DNA from: Closterium sp. NIES-65 | Taxonomy: Eukaryota > Streptophyta > Zygnematophyceae > Desmidiales > Closteriaceae | Assembly (NCBI GenBank): GCA_948144175.1 | Contig: CANXME010002528.1 | Location: 558,001-622,000 of the forward strand | Direction: 5' to 3' | Length of the DNA stretch: 64,000 nt | Part shown: in pieces, positions 44,930-55,937 of the stretch | Numbering within the stretch: the first letter of the stretch is position 1 | How the letters are laid out: the number at the start of each line of letters is the position of its first letter | Notes under the pieces: model-generated | The model's input: the letters and a program-made list of their open reading frames with translations, nothing else | Databases searched by the model: none | Told to the model about the DNA's origin: nothing | Made by a program: the position numbers and the translations under genes

Positions 44930-44959
44930 ACTCCATGAGGGCTGGAGAGGAGCAGGGGA

Positions 44960-44992
44960 GTGGAGGTGTGGTTCACGAACCACAGGGGAGGT
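44960..44992 (+). promoter_or_regulatory. Hairpin and polypurine tract before the 3' LTR
   Basis: GTGGTTC-AC-GAACCAC (44969-44984) can form a 7-bp hairpin. The purine run AGGGGAGG follows and then the LTR. The LTR itself starts with a near copy of the same hairpin. The purine run is the expected primer for plus-strand DNA. Confidence 0.6.
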
Positions 44993-45751
44993 TGTTGGAG
45001 TGGTTCGCGGAACCACACTAACGACGGCGCTCATAATTCGGACCGACGACTACGACGGACTGACAGTGGCGTGTTGAAAGTGCCTTGGGAACCAGAGAGG
45101 AAGCTCGACATTGCTTGGGAGCTACGGCAAGAGAAACACGAAAGGAGTGAAGAAGATTATTGACGGGTGAAAGAGAAGTGAAGAACCAGGGAGAAATTGG
45201 TTGACGGGGGAAAATGAGTGGGTCAACCGAGGCGTGTTCAACAAGGAACCAAATGCGGACTTCAGGCTCGTTCGACGAAGGTGGAAAAGGTTGTGTGTGC
45301 GACGCGGGATGAAACGAGGCAAGGCGTAACGTGTTGAACACGTTTGGTTACCTAGCTCACTTGTGTACCTTGCTTGAACCTATATATTTGTTGTACCAGT
45401 TTGTTGGAGTAACACTTTTTGGAAATTCTCTCGCTTCAAATTGTGCTGCACACTGATTGGTCGAAATTTGTGACACATCGTAAGACTCCCGTCAGATTCG
45501 CGTCAAACCTACAGAGAAGCCTTTGTGAAGGCTTAGGCAAGCAACAGTGATAGAAATTTCAGCTGCGAGACTCCCGTCAAAGCCCCGCGAAGGGCCGAAT
45601 CTGTTTCACTCGAGTGTAGGGCCCGTGAATGCCCCGTGAAAAGCCACGCAAAGCTGATTTCGAAATCAGGACGCGTCAGGATCGCGTGAAGGGCCCGTTG
45701 AGGCCCCGTCAAGGCCGCGTCAGCCTCCCGTGAGGCGTTTCGCGACTAACA
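44993..45751 (+). repeat. 3' LTR of the intact copia element
   Basis: 759 bp, same length as the 5' LTR, no indels. Differences are single bases such as GACGAGG/GACGGGG, GCTATGG/GCTACGG and GTCAAAA/GTCGAAA. Flanked by GGTAG. Confidence 0.95.
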
Positions 45752-45756
45752 GGTAG

Positions 45757-47676
45757 TACCCCCCATCCTGCTCTCCCCGCTCCGCTCCTTCACTGCTTGC
45801 AAGGATCGTAACTAGCACCATCCTTGCGTCGTTACAGACAGCGCCGTTAATAACCGATGCGTCGCGTTTGCCCAAGTGGCGATTCGCAGCAACGAGGTGG
45901 CATGATGCGGTGCTGCGCGCTGCTTGATGGGCTGGAAGCGCGCGACATTGATGCCTGACAACTAACGACGAGACGGGCTAAGCTCTGGAATGGGAGAGAT
46001 TGTGTAAATGGTGAGATGAATGAAGGGGAGTGCATGATGTGATGCCTCCCTCCTGTCCTTTCTCGTTCACCCTTTCCTCTGTCTGCTTCTCGACCCCTTG
46101 AGTGAAGCCTTGTTTCTCCAGCTCCAAATTTCTTCTTCACTATTTCGCGCCTGCTTCTAAATTCCGATTTATCCCATTCGAGTTTGTCTCCTCTCGTGGC
46201 GTTGCTCCTCTCCCCTCTGCCCCCTATCGTGGAGCGCTAGCAGTCGGTCTGTTGAGAAGCGCTTGTTTCTGACCCGCAGTTCGTTGTTGTGATCTAGCGC
46301 TCCTGCCACACACCACACCAGGTACGCACGGTCAGTCTACCAGATGAGTGCTCATCCAGTGCTGCTGCACCGCTCCTGCCTCACTCTAAGATCCGACCAC
46401 ATCCTGTCTCTCTTCACGTAAGTCCTGCTCTGCTCCTTATTTTCAACCTTGCGTAAGCCCGTACCACTTTTCAACTTGCTTGCTCTGTGCATTTCGTGCG
46501 TGCTCATGCTCGTCGTGCCCTCTTTCAGGTCGGCTTGCCTCTACCATGAAGTACTTTCCAGTCTGTTGTTCCGTCTTCATGTTATCCATCGACTTCGATT
46601 CTTTGTTCCTCGTTCTCCCCTTTGCTCAGCCAGCCACTCACATTCTATGCTTTTGACCATAGATCTTTAGGGATAGTAATGTGACACAAGAATAGAATCG
46701 TGGAATTTAACTTCAACCACTTTCGAAACCCCCATAATTGTGATTCGTACTCTGTCTGCCCCGTCCTGTGCCCCAATCTGCATGATATTTTGACGCGCTA
46801 GATTGTGCTTCTACTTGAGGTGCTCCACTCCACTCGATCCATTCCTTCGTTCTGCTTTCATCTCACGAGGTACGCATCTTCGTTTGGGATATTTAACTGT
46901 CTCCTTCATTCGTCCGTCTCGTGGTGTGGCATCAGTGTCGTGCATACTTCCTCCATGCACCTCTCTTTTCGTCAGTCTCAAAATGCATTTCGTTTTGTCT
47001 TCATCATCATTATCATCACCTGTCCACTCTTAGCCCATTCGTGCTCATTCCACGCGTCATCATCCCTCTCTAGTCTCCGCCTCTCAGTTCCTGGGTCTCC
47101 GCTGATACCTTGTTGCAAGCCCTGCTGCCTTTTTTCCCCGAAATTCCTTCACTGTAACTTCACTCTTTTGCTGCTGCTCGCCCTCAGCTGTCATCTTGTT
47201 CGTCCAAGCGATCCTGTTTTACCTGCCGCCAATCCCATCTCCGTGTCCACCTTGTCTGTTCGTCTCCATCCAAGGCCTGATTGCATGCTGAGCTGTGCAC
47301 TCAAACATGTCTGTTTCCAAAATTCTCAGTATCCGCGTTCTTATCTTCAAAATATAGCTGTTTTCCACCAGTATCCCTTTCTGCTCGTTTCACCCGTAAT
47401 TCCCCCCTCTTTCTACTCTCTGCCTTTGAACGCATGTACCTTGCCTTAGTACTTCCCCTCACCACCTCAATTTCTTGCCATCTTTGCTGCCCTGTTTTCC
47501 TGCTTCCTCTTCACTGCACCTTTTCTCGTTGGCCGCACCCGTTTTTAATCTCTGACCATCTTGTCATTCTTCCATGCAATCCACTCTACTCGCGCCCGTC
47601 TCGTCTCCATTCGCTGACCGGGAGGCCGTCCTCGCCGCCTCCTTGTCTTCCTTCTCCTTTCACGTATTCATTCCCC

Positions 47677-47713
<37 letters not shown>

Positions 47714-48959
47714 ATAGCGTCCTTCGCTGCTACATCTCATCCCCGCCTCCTCCTCCTGCGTCCTCCTCCCTCCTCTGATTTTTCAACTACACGCGCCCTT
47801 CTCGTCACTGCTTCCTTTCTTCCCTGCTCCTGCCGCATCTCGCTTCTCCTCGCTCACGTTTATGCAAGGAGGTCAAACCATGGTGACTCTTTAGCTTGAG
47901 TCAATTTCTCACTCCTAATATAGACTTGTCTTACCACTTTTGCTCTCTCTTGCGCTATACTTTCATATCTTCTCATAGCGTGCCTGCTGTGTGGCTTCCC
48001 TCACATACGTGACCGTGGTAAGGAGTAGAGCTTGCATGGCTACATCGCATATAGTCGTTGTCAGGCCTTATCGTGCCAGGCTGAGTTTTTTTGGTTTGTT
48101 ACCATGGCTTTCCCCCCGCCTCATGCACATCTATCCCGCCTTCCTCCTCCTGGCTTCCATCCTGGCCCATTCGTGCTGGTTTTACTGCCTCTCCTTGCGA
48201 CCCTCACCTCACCTATTTGCATAATATGAAGGTGTGGTGCAAGTGACGATATCTGTTCACACACTGGATGCAACAGTTTAGTTGTGGAAGAGTTAATAGC
48301 ATGTAGTTTTGTGCTTCTAGTCTTCTCTACCTCTCCTTTCCCTTCTTCTTACATCACTACTTTTTTCTTTACCGCTGTTGTACCTACGACCTTCGTACTG
48401 CCCAGCCCTGCTCTCGATACTTCTGACTGAAAGTCGGAGTGAACACCGTGTACATCACCACCCCATGCAATCCTGTGGCTCGCCACGGTTTACAACCCTT
48501 TCCACTCTCAGCTCGCCGCCCTTCATCCTCTGCCTTCATTTCCGCATTGCTTCAGTAGTTTGCAGTGTCCCTTTTTGGTAGTCCCCGCTTACATTTCTTG
48601 CCATTCTGCCTGTCTCCTCTGCTCCTCCTGTTTTGCTGCCATCTAACTTCATGCCACGTGCATGTGTATGCACAAGCATCTCCTCTCATTACTTGAGCTG
48701 AGTATGTGCTGCGATCATTCCCTCGCTTGTTATGCTTCTTCAATCCTCTCATATCCACATGTCTGCCTCGTTCCTTATGCCCGTGGAATAATTTCTTCTC
48801 TTGTGTGCATTCGTCCCCTTTTTTTTGCATTTCCGTCAAGGCACTTGACCCTACCTTATTCAGGCCTTGTCAAATTTCGAAGGGCTGCAGTGAAGGAGGT
48901 GGCTGAACAGAAGGATAAGTCATAGAACGAGGGTTGTTGTGGGGGTTTTATTGGAACAC
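45757..48959 (+). other. 5' region of CC-LRR copy C (non-coding exon and introns)
   Basis: A stretch at 46250-46321 (GAGAAGCGC...CACACCACACCAG|GTACGCA) matches the probable 5' UTR exon of copies B and D. A block at 47995-48245 (CTTCCCTCACATACG, CGTGGTAAGGAG, GTGTGGTGCAAGTG) matches upstream of A and B. At 47672-47712 a GCT/GCTGCT microsatellite of about 13 triplets occurs. The stretch just before the ATG (GGGCTGCAGTGAAGGAGG) matches copy B. Short frames in this stretch have no support. Confidence 0.5.
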
Positions 48960-51171
48960 ATGGCTGCTGAGAGAGTGATGGGTACATTGATTGAAGAGGT
49001 CAAAGAGGCGGTGCTGGCAGCAGTGAGAGATGAGCTGGCTGCACACAAGGAGGAGGTGGATGAGCTGCGGCACATGTTGACAGCAGTGAAGGAGGAATTG
49101 GCTGCGCACAAGCAGTCAACTAAGTTGCAGCTGGAGGAAGCACAGCAAAAACGAGTGGCAGAGATGAGAGTGCAGGTGGCGGAGAGGGAGAGGGAGCTGG
49201 CTGCATTGAAGGGGAAGCTAGCTGAGCATATCAATGCTGGCATGAAATTGGATGTTGACCAAAAGATTAGCCAGAGTGAAGGTGATGAGAAGTCTGCATG
49301 GGAGGTGAGTAAGACTGCAGGGGAGTGAGTAAGACTGCAGGGGAGTGAGTAAGACTGCAGGGGAGTGAGTAAGACTGCAGGGGAGTGAGTAAGACTGCAG
49401 GGGAGTGAGTAAGACTGCAGGGGAGTGAGTAAGACTGCAGGGGAGTGAGTAAGACTGCATGGGAGGTGAGTAAGATTGCAGGGGAGTGAGTAAGACTGCA
49501 GGGGAGTGAGTAAGACTGCAGGGGAGTGAGTAAGACTGCAGGGGAGTGAGTAAGACTGCAGGGGAGTGAGTAAGACTGCATGGGAGGTGAGTAAGACTGC
49601 AGGGGAGTGAGTAAGACTGCAGGGGAGTGAGTAAGACTGCAGGGGAGTGAGTAAGACTGCAGGGGAGTGAGTAAGACTGCAGGGGAGTGAGTAAGACTGC
49701 AGGGGAGTGAGTAAGACTGCAGGGGAGTGAGTAAGACTGCAGGGGAGTGAGTAAGACTGCATGGGAGGTGAGTAAGATTGCAGGGGAGTGAGTAAGACTG
49801 CAGGGGAGTGAGTAAGACTGCAGGGGAGTGAGTAAGACTGCAGGGGAGTGAGTAAGACTACAGGGGAGTGAGTAAGACTGCAGGGGAGTGAGTAAGACTG
49901 CAGGGGAGTGAGTAAGACTGCAGGGGAGTGAGTAAGACTGCAGGGGAGTGAGTAAGACTGCAGGGGAGTGAGTAAGACTGCAGGGGAGTGAGTAAGATTG
50001 CAGGGGAGTGAGTAAGACTGCAGGGGAGTGAGTAAGACTGCAGGGGAGTGAGTAAGACTGCAGGGGAGTGAGTAAGACTGCAGGGGAGTGAGTAAGACTG
50101 CAGGGGAGTGAGTAAGACTGCAGGGGAGTGAGTAAGACTGCAGGGGAGTGAGTAAGACTGCAGGGGAGTGAGTAAGACTGCAGGGGAGTGAGTAAGACTG
50201 CAGGGGAGTGAGTAAGACTGCAGGGGAGTGAGTAAGACTGCAGGGGAGTGAGTAAGACTGCAGGGGAGTGAGTAAGACTGCAGGGAGGCGAGTAAGTCTG
50301 CAGGGAGGCGAGTAAGACTGCAGGGAGGCGAGTGCTGTGTGAACTGTCAAACAGGGTAAGCATGGTTTGACAGAGTAAGCATGGTTTGACAGGGTAAGCA
50401 TGGTTGGACAGGGTAAGCATGGTTAGACAGGGTATGCATGGTTGGACAGGGTATGCATGGTTGGACAGGGTATGCATGGTTGGACAGGGTATGCATGGTT
50501 GGACAGGGTATGCATGGTTGGACAAGGTATGCATGGCTGGACAGGGTATGCATGGTTGGACAGGGTATGCATGGTTTGCTATGGTCATACCTTTTCTTGT
50601 CTTTCCCTCTTCATCCCTCCAGCGAATCAAGTCAGCATCCCAAGGAACCGTTCTTAGTCTAGCGAATCTCAATGGCCTCTCAGACGCCATCCTCGCCCAT
50701 GTGTCCACCATGACGCATCTGAAGAACATCGACTTGGTCTTTGCCTCAGGCTTCAGTGCAGAGGGCATCAAGCACCTCTACAGGCTGCCACAGCTGGAGA
50801 CGCTCGACCTGGATGGCACAGATGTCTCCGACAGTGCCTTGGAAGGCATTGGGTCCTCGACCAGTCTGAAGCGTCTCTATCTGCAACAAACCAAAGTGAC
50901 TGATGGTGGGCTGCGGCACTTGAGAGGCCTTTCCTGTCTCAAGGCATTGTTGCTTTCTCACTGTAAGGGAGTGACAGATGCTGGCATGGTGCATGTGGGG
51001 AGGTTGACAGGGCTGGAGAAGCTTGCTCTGGATGGCACGGCAGTCGCGGATGATGGGCTGCGTCAGCTGACTGCCCTGACCAAGCTGACTATTCTCTGGA
51101 CGCCAGATCATGGTTTCCTTCAAAATGATGCTGTACGCAGGTGGATAGGCAGGAAGGGCGGCAGGGGGTGA
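48960..51171 (+). CDS. CC-LRR family copy C: coiled coil plus leucine-rich repeats, intact (297 aa)
   Basis: Exon 1 (48960-49304, 115 codons) starts ATGGCTGCTGAG and gives a coiled coil (EAVLAAVRDELAAHKEEVDE, then LQLEEAQQKRVAEM and ERERELAALKGKL). The donor is GAG|GTGAGT at 49305. Exon 2 (50623-51171) starts after CATCCCTCCAG in the same phase 0 with RIKSAS. It carries about six RNI-type repeats: LANLNGLSDAILAHV, IDLVFASGFSAEGIKHL, LDLDGTDVSDSALEGI, LYLQQTKVTDGGLRHL, LSHCKGVTDAGMVHV and LALDGTAVADDGLRQL. The end is VRRWIGRKGGRG. The intron is 1318 bases, against 112 in copy D, almost all of it minisatellite. The product is probably a soluble interaction scaffold; pathway unknown. Splicing past the arrays needs transcript proof. 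Confidence 0.8.
49305..50340 (+). repeat. 20-bp intronic minisatellite carrying a splice-donor motif in every unit
   Basis: About 51 copies of GGGAGTGAGTAAGACTGCAG begin exactly at the exon 1 donor. Variants include GCATGGGAGGTGAGT units near 49460, 49577 and 49760, and three GGGAGGCGAGT units at the end. Each unit holds GTGAGTAAG, a good match to the 5' splice site, and ends in CTGCAG, an acceptor-like triplet. Large minus-strand frames over this array are artefacts. Confidence 0.95.
50352..50578 (+). repeat. 19-bp intronic minisatellite CATGGTTGGACAGGGTATG
   Basis: About 12 copies follow the first array in the same intron. The first three or four read TAAG and TTTGACAG, the rest TATG and TTGGACAG, so the array matured along its length. 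It ends 45 bases before the exon 2 acceptor. Confidence 0.93.
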
Positions 51172-52150
51172 TGATGTGAAGGTACCGTAGGTGAGGTGAA
51201 GGGGAGTTGGACTGTCTAGGGGAGACAGATGAGAGGCGTGGGGGCAAGGGGTGTGAAGATTGAGTGAACTCATGCATGCGGAGGAGTGGGGCAGAGTGGT
51301 GGTTGTGCTGGACTTGCATACTTGCATGGGATTGGAAAATGGTCTTAGATCCGTGCCTTGCAGCCGGACAGCTGGATGTGCAGAGCATTAAACCAGCAGG
51401 TGCATGATGAAAAGCTGCATGGTACCGGTATTTTGGTGCCTGCCTTGTCTTGAGTGCAGCAGGGTGTATAAATTCTCCTTACTCATTGAAACAGCAGACT
51501 TTGATTGCATAGTAGTGTCTGTCTTTGATTCTCTTCGAGTTAGTTGAGGTTTGTATGAGCTTTTGTTTCACAATACCGTATGAACAAATCCCGAAGTCAT
51601 GCATGCATGCATACCCTAACATTGTCCATTTGATAATACTCCACAAAAATATCATATGGTATAATCATCTGAAGACAACATGCACCACACCGTATCTCTG
51701 TTTACAAAGCTTGGCTGCTGGGCATTGTGAAGGTTGTGTTGGCTGGGGTGTGTGGCATGGCACAGATGGCAGAGGTGAAGCAGGAAGGAGTGGGCCTGCG
51801 TCTGCATGGGTAAAGGAAACATGTGATGGATGCTGCTGCGCACTTGGAACCTCACACTGAATGCCATGCTCGCTTCTCAAAAGTCAACCTTAGGCCTCAA
51901 TAATTCTTGCACCACTGCCTTCAACAGCTGTGAACATCAGCAGGTGGCAACACAGTGAGACGAGCTGCATCCCTGGTGCTGGAAGGAAGGGAGTCGAGTG
52001 GCACCCAGTTAATGAGGACCTCCATCTCACCCAATTTTTAGTATGTATGCGGAGTCTGTCACCCGCAGATCAGCAAAAATTGTGACGAGACAAATTGAAG
52101 GGCATGAGTGAAAGGGCAGGCATACAGTAAACAACGGGATGCGTTCTAAG
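51172..52150. other. 3' flank of CC-LRR copy C, no further gene
   Basis: The first 250 bases match the 3' flank of copy A and are likely 3' UTR. Beyond this the sequence is unique, with short frames and no motifs. A CATGCATGCATGCATA run lies at 51599-51614. Confidence 0.45.
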
Positions 52151-52157
52151 AGTCAAG

Positions 52158-52245
52158 TATGGGATGGGGTATGGGAATGAGGTGTGGGATTAGGTATGGG
52201 ATGACGTATGGGATGAGGTATGGGAATGAGGTATGGGAACGAATA
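52158..52245. repeat. Short inverted copy of the 12-bp CTCATCCCATAC repeat
   Basis: GTATGGGATGAG-type words repeat about seven times with 12-14 base spacing: the reverse complement of the array at 23577-24380. About 45 bases further on, ATGGCTGGTCATGTGGCT (52298-52315) is the complement of a word just before that array (23518-23535). Confidence 0.8.
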
Positions 52246-52249
52246 AGGT

Positions 52250-53001
52250 GCACATGCTGTCTACTCGTTATGAATGAGATCAAAACTCACGCACATGGCT
52301 GGTCATGTGGCTGGCATACAAGAGACTTCCAGCATAAGCTGACCCCACTCCCGCCACGCTTCTTCTGCCGGTGCAACAAACTTTACATCCACTGACGTGC
52401 TTTGCCACCATGACAATGGGGTAAGAATTGCGAGCCGTTTGCACCGGCTACTAGAAATAGCTAAGGAGAGACAGGTTTAGGAAAGAAAGGACAGCTGAGA
52501 GAGTAAGAATTTTCCATACTTGAAAGGCAATTGGAGTTTGTGCGGTGCGGCACCTCTCTGCTGCCACCAGCAACCATCCACCACAAAGAAGAGGGAGGCG
52601 TGTGTGAGGGCGATGGAGGGGGAAAGGGGTAGGTTGTAGGTTGAAAGATATGGGGGGAGCAAACAAACGAGCAGCAAAGGATGGCAAGAAGGCCAATGAG
52701 CAGAGGGACAAAAACACGAGCAGCACAACAGGAAGTCGTGATGTAGGCGGTGCCTACGGGTGCGATGGCTATAGTGCTGCTAGGCTCAGATGGGAAACAG
52801 ATGGGAAGGTGATGACGGGTAGGGAAGGAGGACTTGAGACGTATGTATATAAAGAACAATAACAAAGAAAAATAGAAACACAAGGGCAAGAAGGCAAAGA
52901 CAGATGAACGAGGGTGACACGGGGTGAAGTGATGGGCACGGTGCCAAGAGCTGAAGCGAGGGTGACAAGAGCATCTCACGTTGAGAAACGAGCAGTGTGA
53001 G
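52250..53001. other. Spacer, no gene recognised
   Basis: Purine-rich on the plus strand from 52440 to 52980, with no frame carrying a known motif. The last five bases (GTGAG) are one copy of the TRIM target duplication. Confidence 0.35.
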
Positions 53002-53372
53002 TGTAACGCCTGTGGGGCTTACACATAAGGGTATGAGAGCATCCGCTGCGCCTCAAATACAACCCTCGTTTTGACCCAGTGGGTAGCGAGGTGTTACATT
53101 TGGTCTCAGAGCCTGGGGTTTGACTCCCGGCTGGGTCACATTTGAATGTGCCAGTCGCGAACCCAGTGAACGATCCGCCGCTGGCCTGGCCCACCAGCGA
53201 AGTCGCTGTAGAGCGAGATTCAGGTCCTTGCGAGGGCCGACTCCCTGCCCAACGAGGACGTTGGCTCCAGGGGGGGACGAGTGTAACGCCTGTGGGGCTT
53301 ACACGTATGAGAGCATCCGCTGCGCCTCAAATACAACCCTCGTTTTGACCCATTGGGTAGCGAGGTGTTACA
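53002..53372 (+). mobile_element. TRIM: 371-bp miniature LTR retrotransposon (TSD GTGAG)
   Basis: Terminal direct repeats lie at 53002-53098 (97 bp) and 53282-53372 (91 bp). Both start TGTAACGCCTGTGGGG and end GAGGTGTTACA; they differ by a 6-base indel near the middle and one or two substitutions. TGGTCTCAGAGC at 53101-53112, two bases inside the left repeat, matches the initiator-Met primer site with one mismatch. CCAGGGGGGGACGAG just before the right repeat is a polypurine tract. GTGAG flanks both ends (52997-53001 and 53373-53377). The 183-bp interior cannot code for anything useful. This is a textbook TRIM layout and must be mobilised in trans. Confidence 0.95.
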
Positions 53373-53377
53373 GTGAG

Positions 53378-55935
53378 GAAGGGTTGATTGTGCTTCGTCA
53401 TCAGTCCCCCGCCATATCCACACAAGAGTTTGTGCATCACACAACGAGGGCCTTTCTAACCCTAGTGGTCACGCCCAATGATCGGCTTGTCGGTCGTTGA
53501 CTCGTGGTGGCAGCGAGGCACAGCAGATCCAGCCCCCAATTCATCGACGAATCTAGGCTACGTACGATGCAGGTGAGTTGGATGGCACGTCATAACACCT
53601 GGAGAGGAAGCACAGAACTGTGAATGCTTTTGATCATGTTGCTTTGCCGGAAGATGAGGGATGGATGGATGGGATGGGCGATTGGTGAAGTGGTGCTGCA
53701 AAGTCATGAGGAACGTTCATGGTGCTCAGCTCATGCAGCTAGTATACTAAGCCTGCAATCAGGCCAATAGCGATCAGCAGCCTGCCTGCCTGGACCTTGG
53801 CCAGGCATACACTAGGCCAGACACACCCAGGCATACAACCTAGGCCAAAGAGTTTAGCCTGGGCCAGACATACAGGGTAGATAAAAACATTCAGGCGAAA
53901 CCCGACATACAGGCTAGGTCAGGCATTTGTAGGTCGGGCATGCAGGTCCGGTTAGGCCAGGCATAGAGGATAGGTCAGGCGCAAATGTCAGGTCGGGCAA
54001 ACCCACATTAGGACAGATCAATCGCAGGGTAGATGAGCCAGCTGCCAACGGTAAGACCCACGCAGGCAAGACTGTGGTGGATAATGTGCTCCTATGGGGA
54101 AGTGGGGAAGGACTCGTTCAGCCACACACACCTTCAGACACGACATGTGATCATGGCATGTGCCCCCACCGCACCTCTTCATTCTTCACACGCCTAAAAG
54201 CCCTGCACGTTCAGTGTGCAAAAAAACGAGTGCAGATAATAGTGCTGTCACAATGTGGCTGCTGCCTTGCTACTCCCTCCCACGCCTCCCTCCTGCCTGC
54301 CTCCACCCCAATCGCCAGTGACCAACTTCACCGCCACCACTGCCGCTGTTGCTGCACCCCATGACTCTGCCATGCTACCCAGCCATGTGTCCCAGCGGTG
54401 AGTTGGTCTCCCTACTGCCCGCCTGCACCTAACCCAACTCGTGGCAGACCAGCTTCACCGCCACCACTACTGCTGCATTCCGTGTGACTCTGCCATTATG
54501 CGTAGCTGTGTGTACTCGCGATGAGTTGGCTTTCCACCACTAGCGCATGGTGAACGAGGAAGAGGGAGTGGAAGATAGCTGGTGATCGCATGCACAGGAA
54601 AATCATTCACTCTGCAGCATCTGGTGAGGAGATTTTTGAAGCGCCACGAAAAATCGCCTCCCATAAATTCCACCCACTTGTCCTGTAATGCTAGATGGCT
54701 CTGTCATGCTGCCAGGCTGTGTGCTGCAGGGAGATGGGCACCTCACGACTGGTTAATGAAAGGTTGGTGCTGGAAGAGAAGAGGAGGGGAGTTTGGGGGG
54801 GTAGTGCACAAGGTAGGGGAGTACTTCAGAGCAAGGAGGGGAAAGGTGAACAGCAGGTGCAGGTGTTGCATACTGAATGAATGCTGAATGGGAGGGACAC
54901 GAAAGACGGTGGACGGGAGCGGGGAGGGAATCATTTGAGGGTCATGAGGTGGTACCTTTTGCAACAGTACCTCTGATGCGATGACCTATACACCATCCAC
55001 GAGGGTGGTCAGCTCCTTGCGCCGCTTCACCTTCACTCTCTCCTCCACCCACCAAGGTGGCAAACCGACTACTGCTTCAACTAGACAAGGTTTGATGGAC
55101 CGTGCATGCTCTTGTATAGACTGGGAGAAGTGGCACAGCCGCAGCAAGTGAGCTGCTGGCTTTAGAAAGCAGAAGAGGGTTGTGGGGGGAAGGGGTGTTG
55201 ATGGGAGGAGAGGGGCCCGATGAAAGAGGGAGGGGGGAGGAAGGGGAGTGTGAGACAATTAAGGGAGAAGGGATACGGAAGGGGGTTGGGGTGAAAGGGA
55301 GGATTTTTCAGAGAAACAGGCAAAGGAATAGATGCTTAAAAAGGGAAATCATAATGCAGAAGGGCGAATCAATTCAATAGGCATGATGATGGTGGTGGAG
55401 ACACATGACATGTGGCACCGCAGTGCAGAAAAAACATAGATTCGCCTTACAAAAACAGGTGCATAAGAAGTGTGCGTGGTGAGGGGAGGAAGGGAGAGAA
55501 TGCAAGACATGAAGAACACTCATAGTGATCGGTTGAAGAGCACCTTTCAGTTCAGGGTTGAACACACCTTCAGACACGCCATGTACCTGCACCTCGTCAT
55601 TCTTCAACAAGCAACGAATGAGTTAACCGCACTCTGTCTCAAGCAGTTGTCGATTCATTCTTCCATCAACCCCACTATCGCTACACATCCACGGAGTCTG
55701 ATGCCTCGTTCTCCCTGTCATGCCTCCCTCCTATCCACCTCCCTCCTTCCCCCGCTGACCCACTTCACCCCCACCACTGCTCATGCTGCGGCCAGCGGCT
55801 CAACCAGAGCATGCCGACAGGAGCAGTGGCCAGCATATCTACCCAACAATACCGCCCACACTGCTCCTGTCGCCATGCTCACTGGTGGTAGAGATGAGTT
55901 GGTCCACTCACGGTTAGTACAGGACAGCAGCTGTG
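53378..55935. other. Intergenic stretch with degenerate repeats
   Basis: No gene is recognised. At 53750-54010 words like TAGGCCAGGCATACA and AGGTCGGGCA recur irregularly. At 54320-54420 and 54445-54535 an about 115-bp unit (CTTCACCGCCACCACT, CTGCATCC or CTGCACCC, ATGAGTTGG) is duplicated in tandem; a weaker third part lies near 55760. Small frames are not supported by motifs. Confidence 0.45.
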
Positions 55936-55937
55936 CT

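Larger units (their letters stand above)
39330..45751 (+). mobile_element. Complete, apparently intact Ty1/copia retrotransposon (6422 bp, TSD GGTAG)
   Basis: Two 759-bp LTRs (39330-40088 and 44993-45751) start TGTTGGAG and end GACTAACA. The target duplication GGTAG lies at 39325-39329 and 45752-45756. The primer-binding site TGGTATCAGAGC lies at 40091-40102, two bases inside the left LTR. A polypurine tract (CAGGGGAGG) lies at about 44982-44990. A single uninterrupted polyprotein frame fills the interior. By eye the LTRs differ at only about nine of 759 positions, so this is a fairly young insertion. It belongs to a different copia lineage from elements 1-3: long LTRs, CCHC zinc knuckles, and a compact 1592-codon ORF without Gly or PGGAE hinges. 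Confidence 0.96.

Noticed and set aside
48920-50771. Minus-strand frames of 493 and 517 codons across the copy C intron
   Set aside because: Products of the 20- and 19-bp arrays read antisense to a well-supported gene.
53099-53150. tRNA-like words (GTTTGACTCCCGGCTGGGTCAC)
   Set aside because: No acceptor stem or anticodon arm can be drawn; it is the interior of the TRIM next to its primer-binding site.
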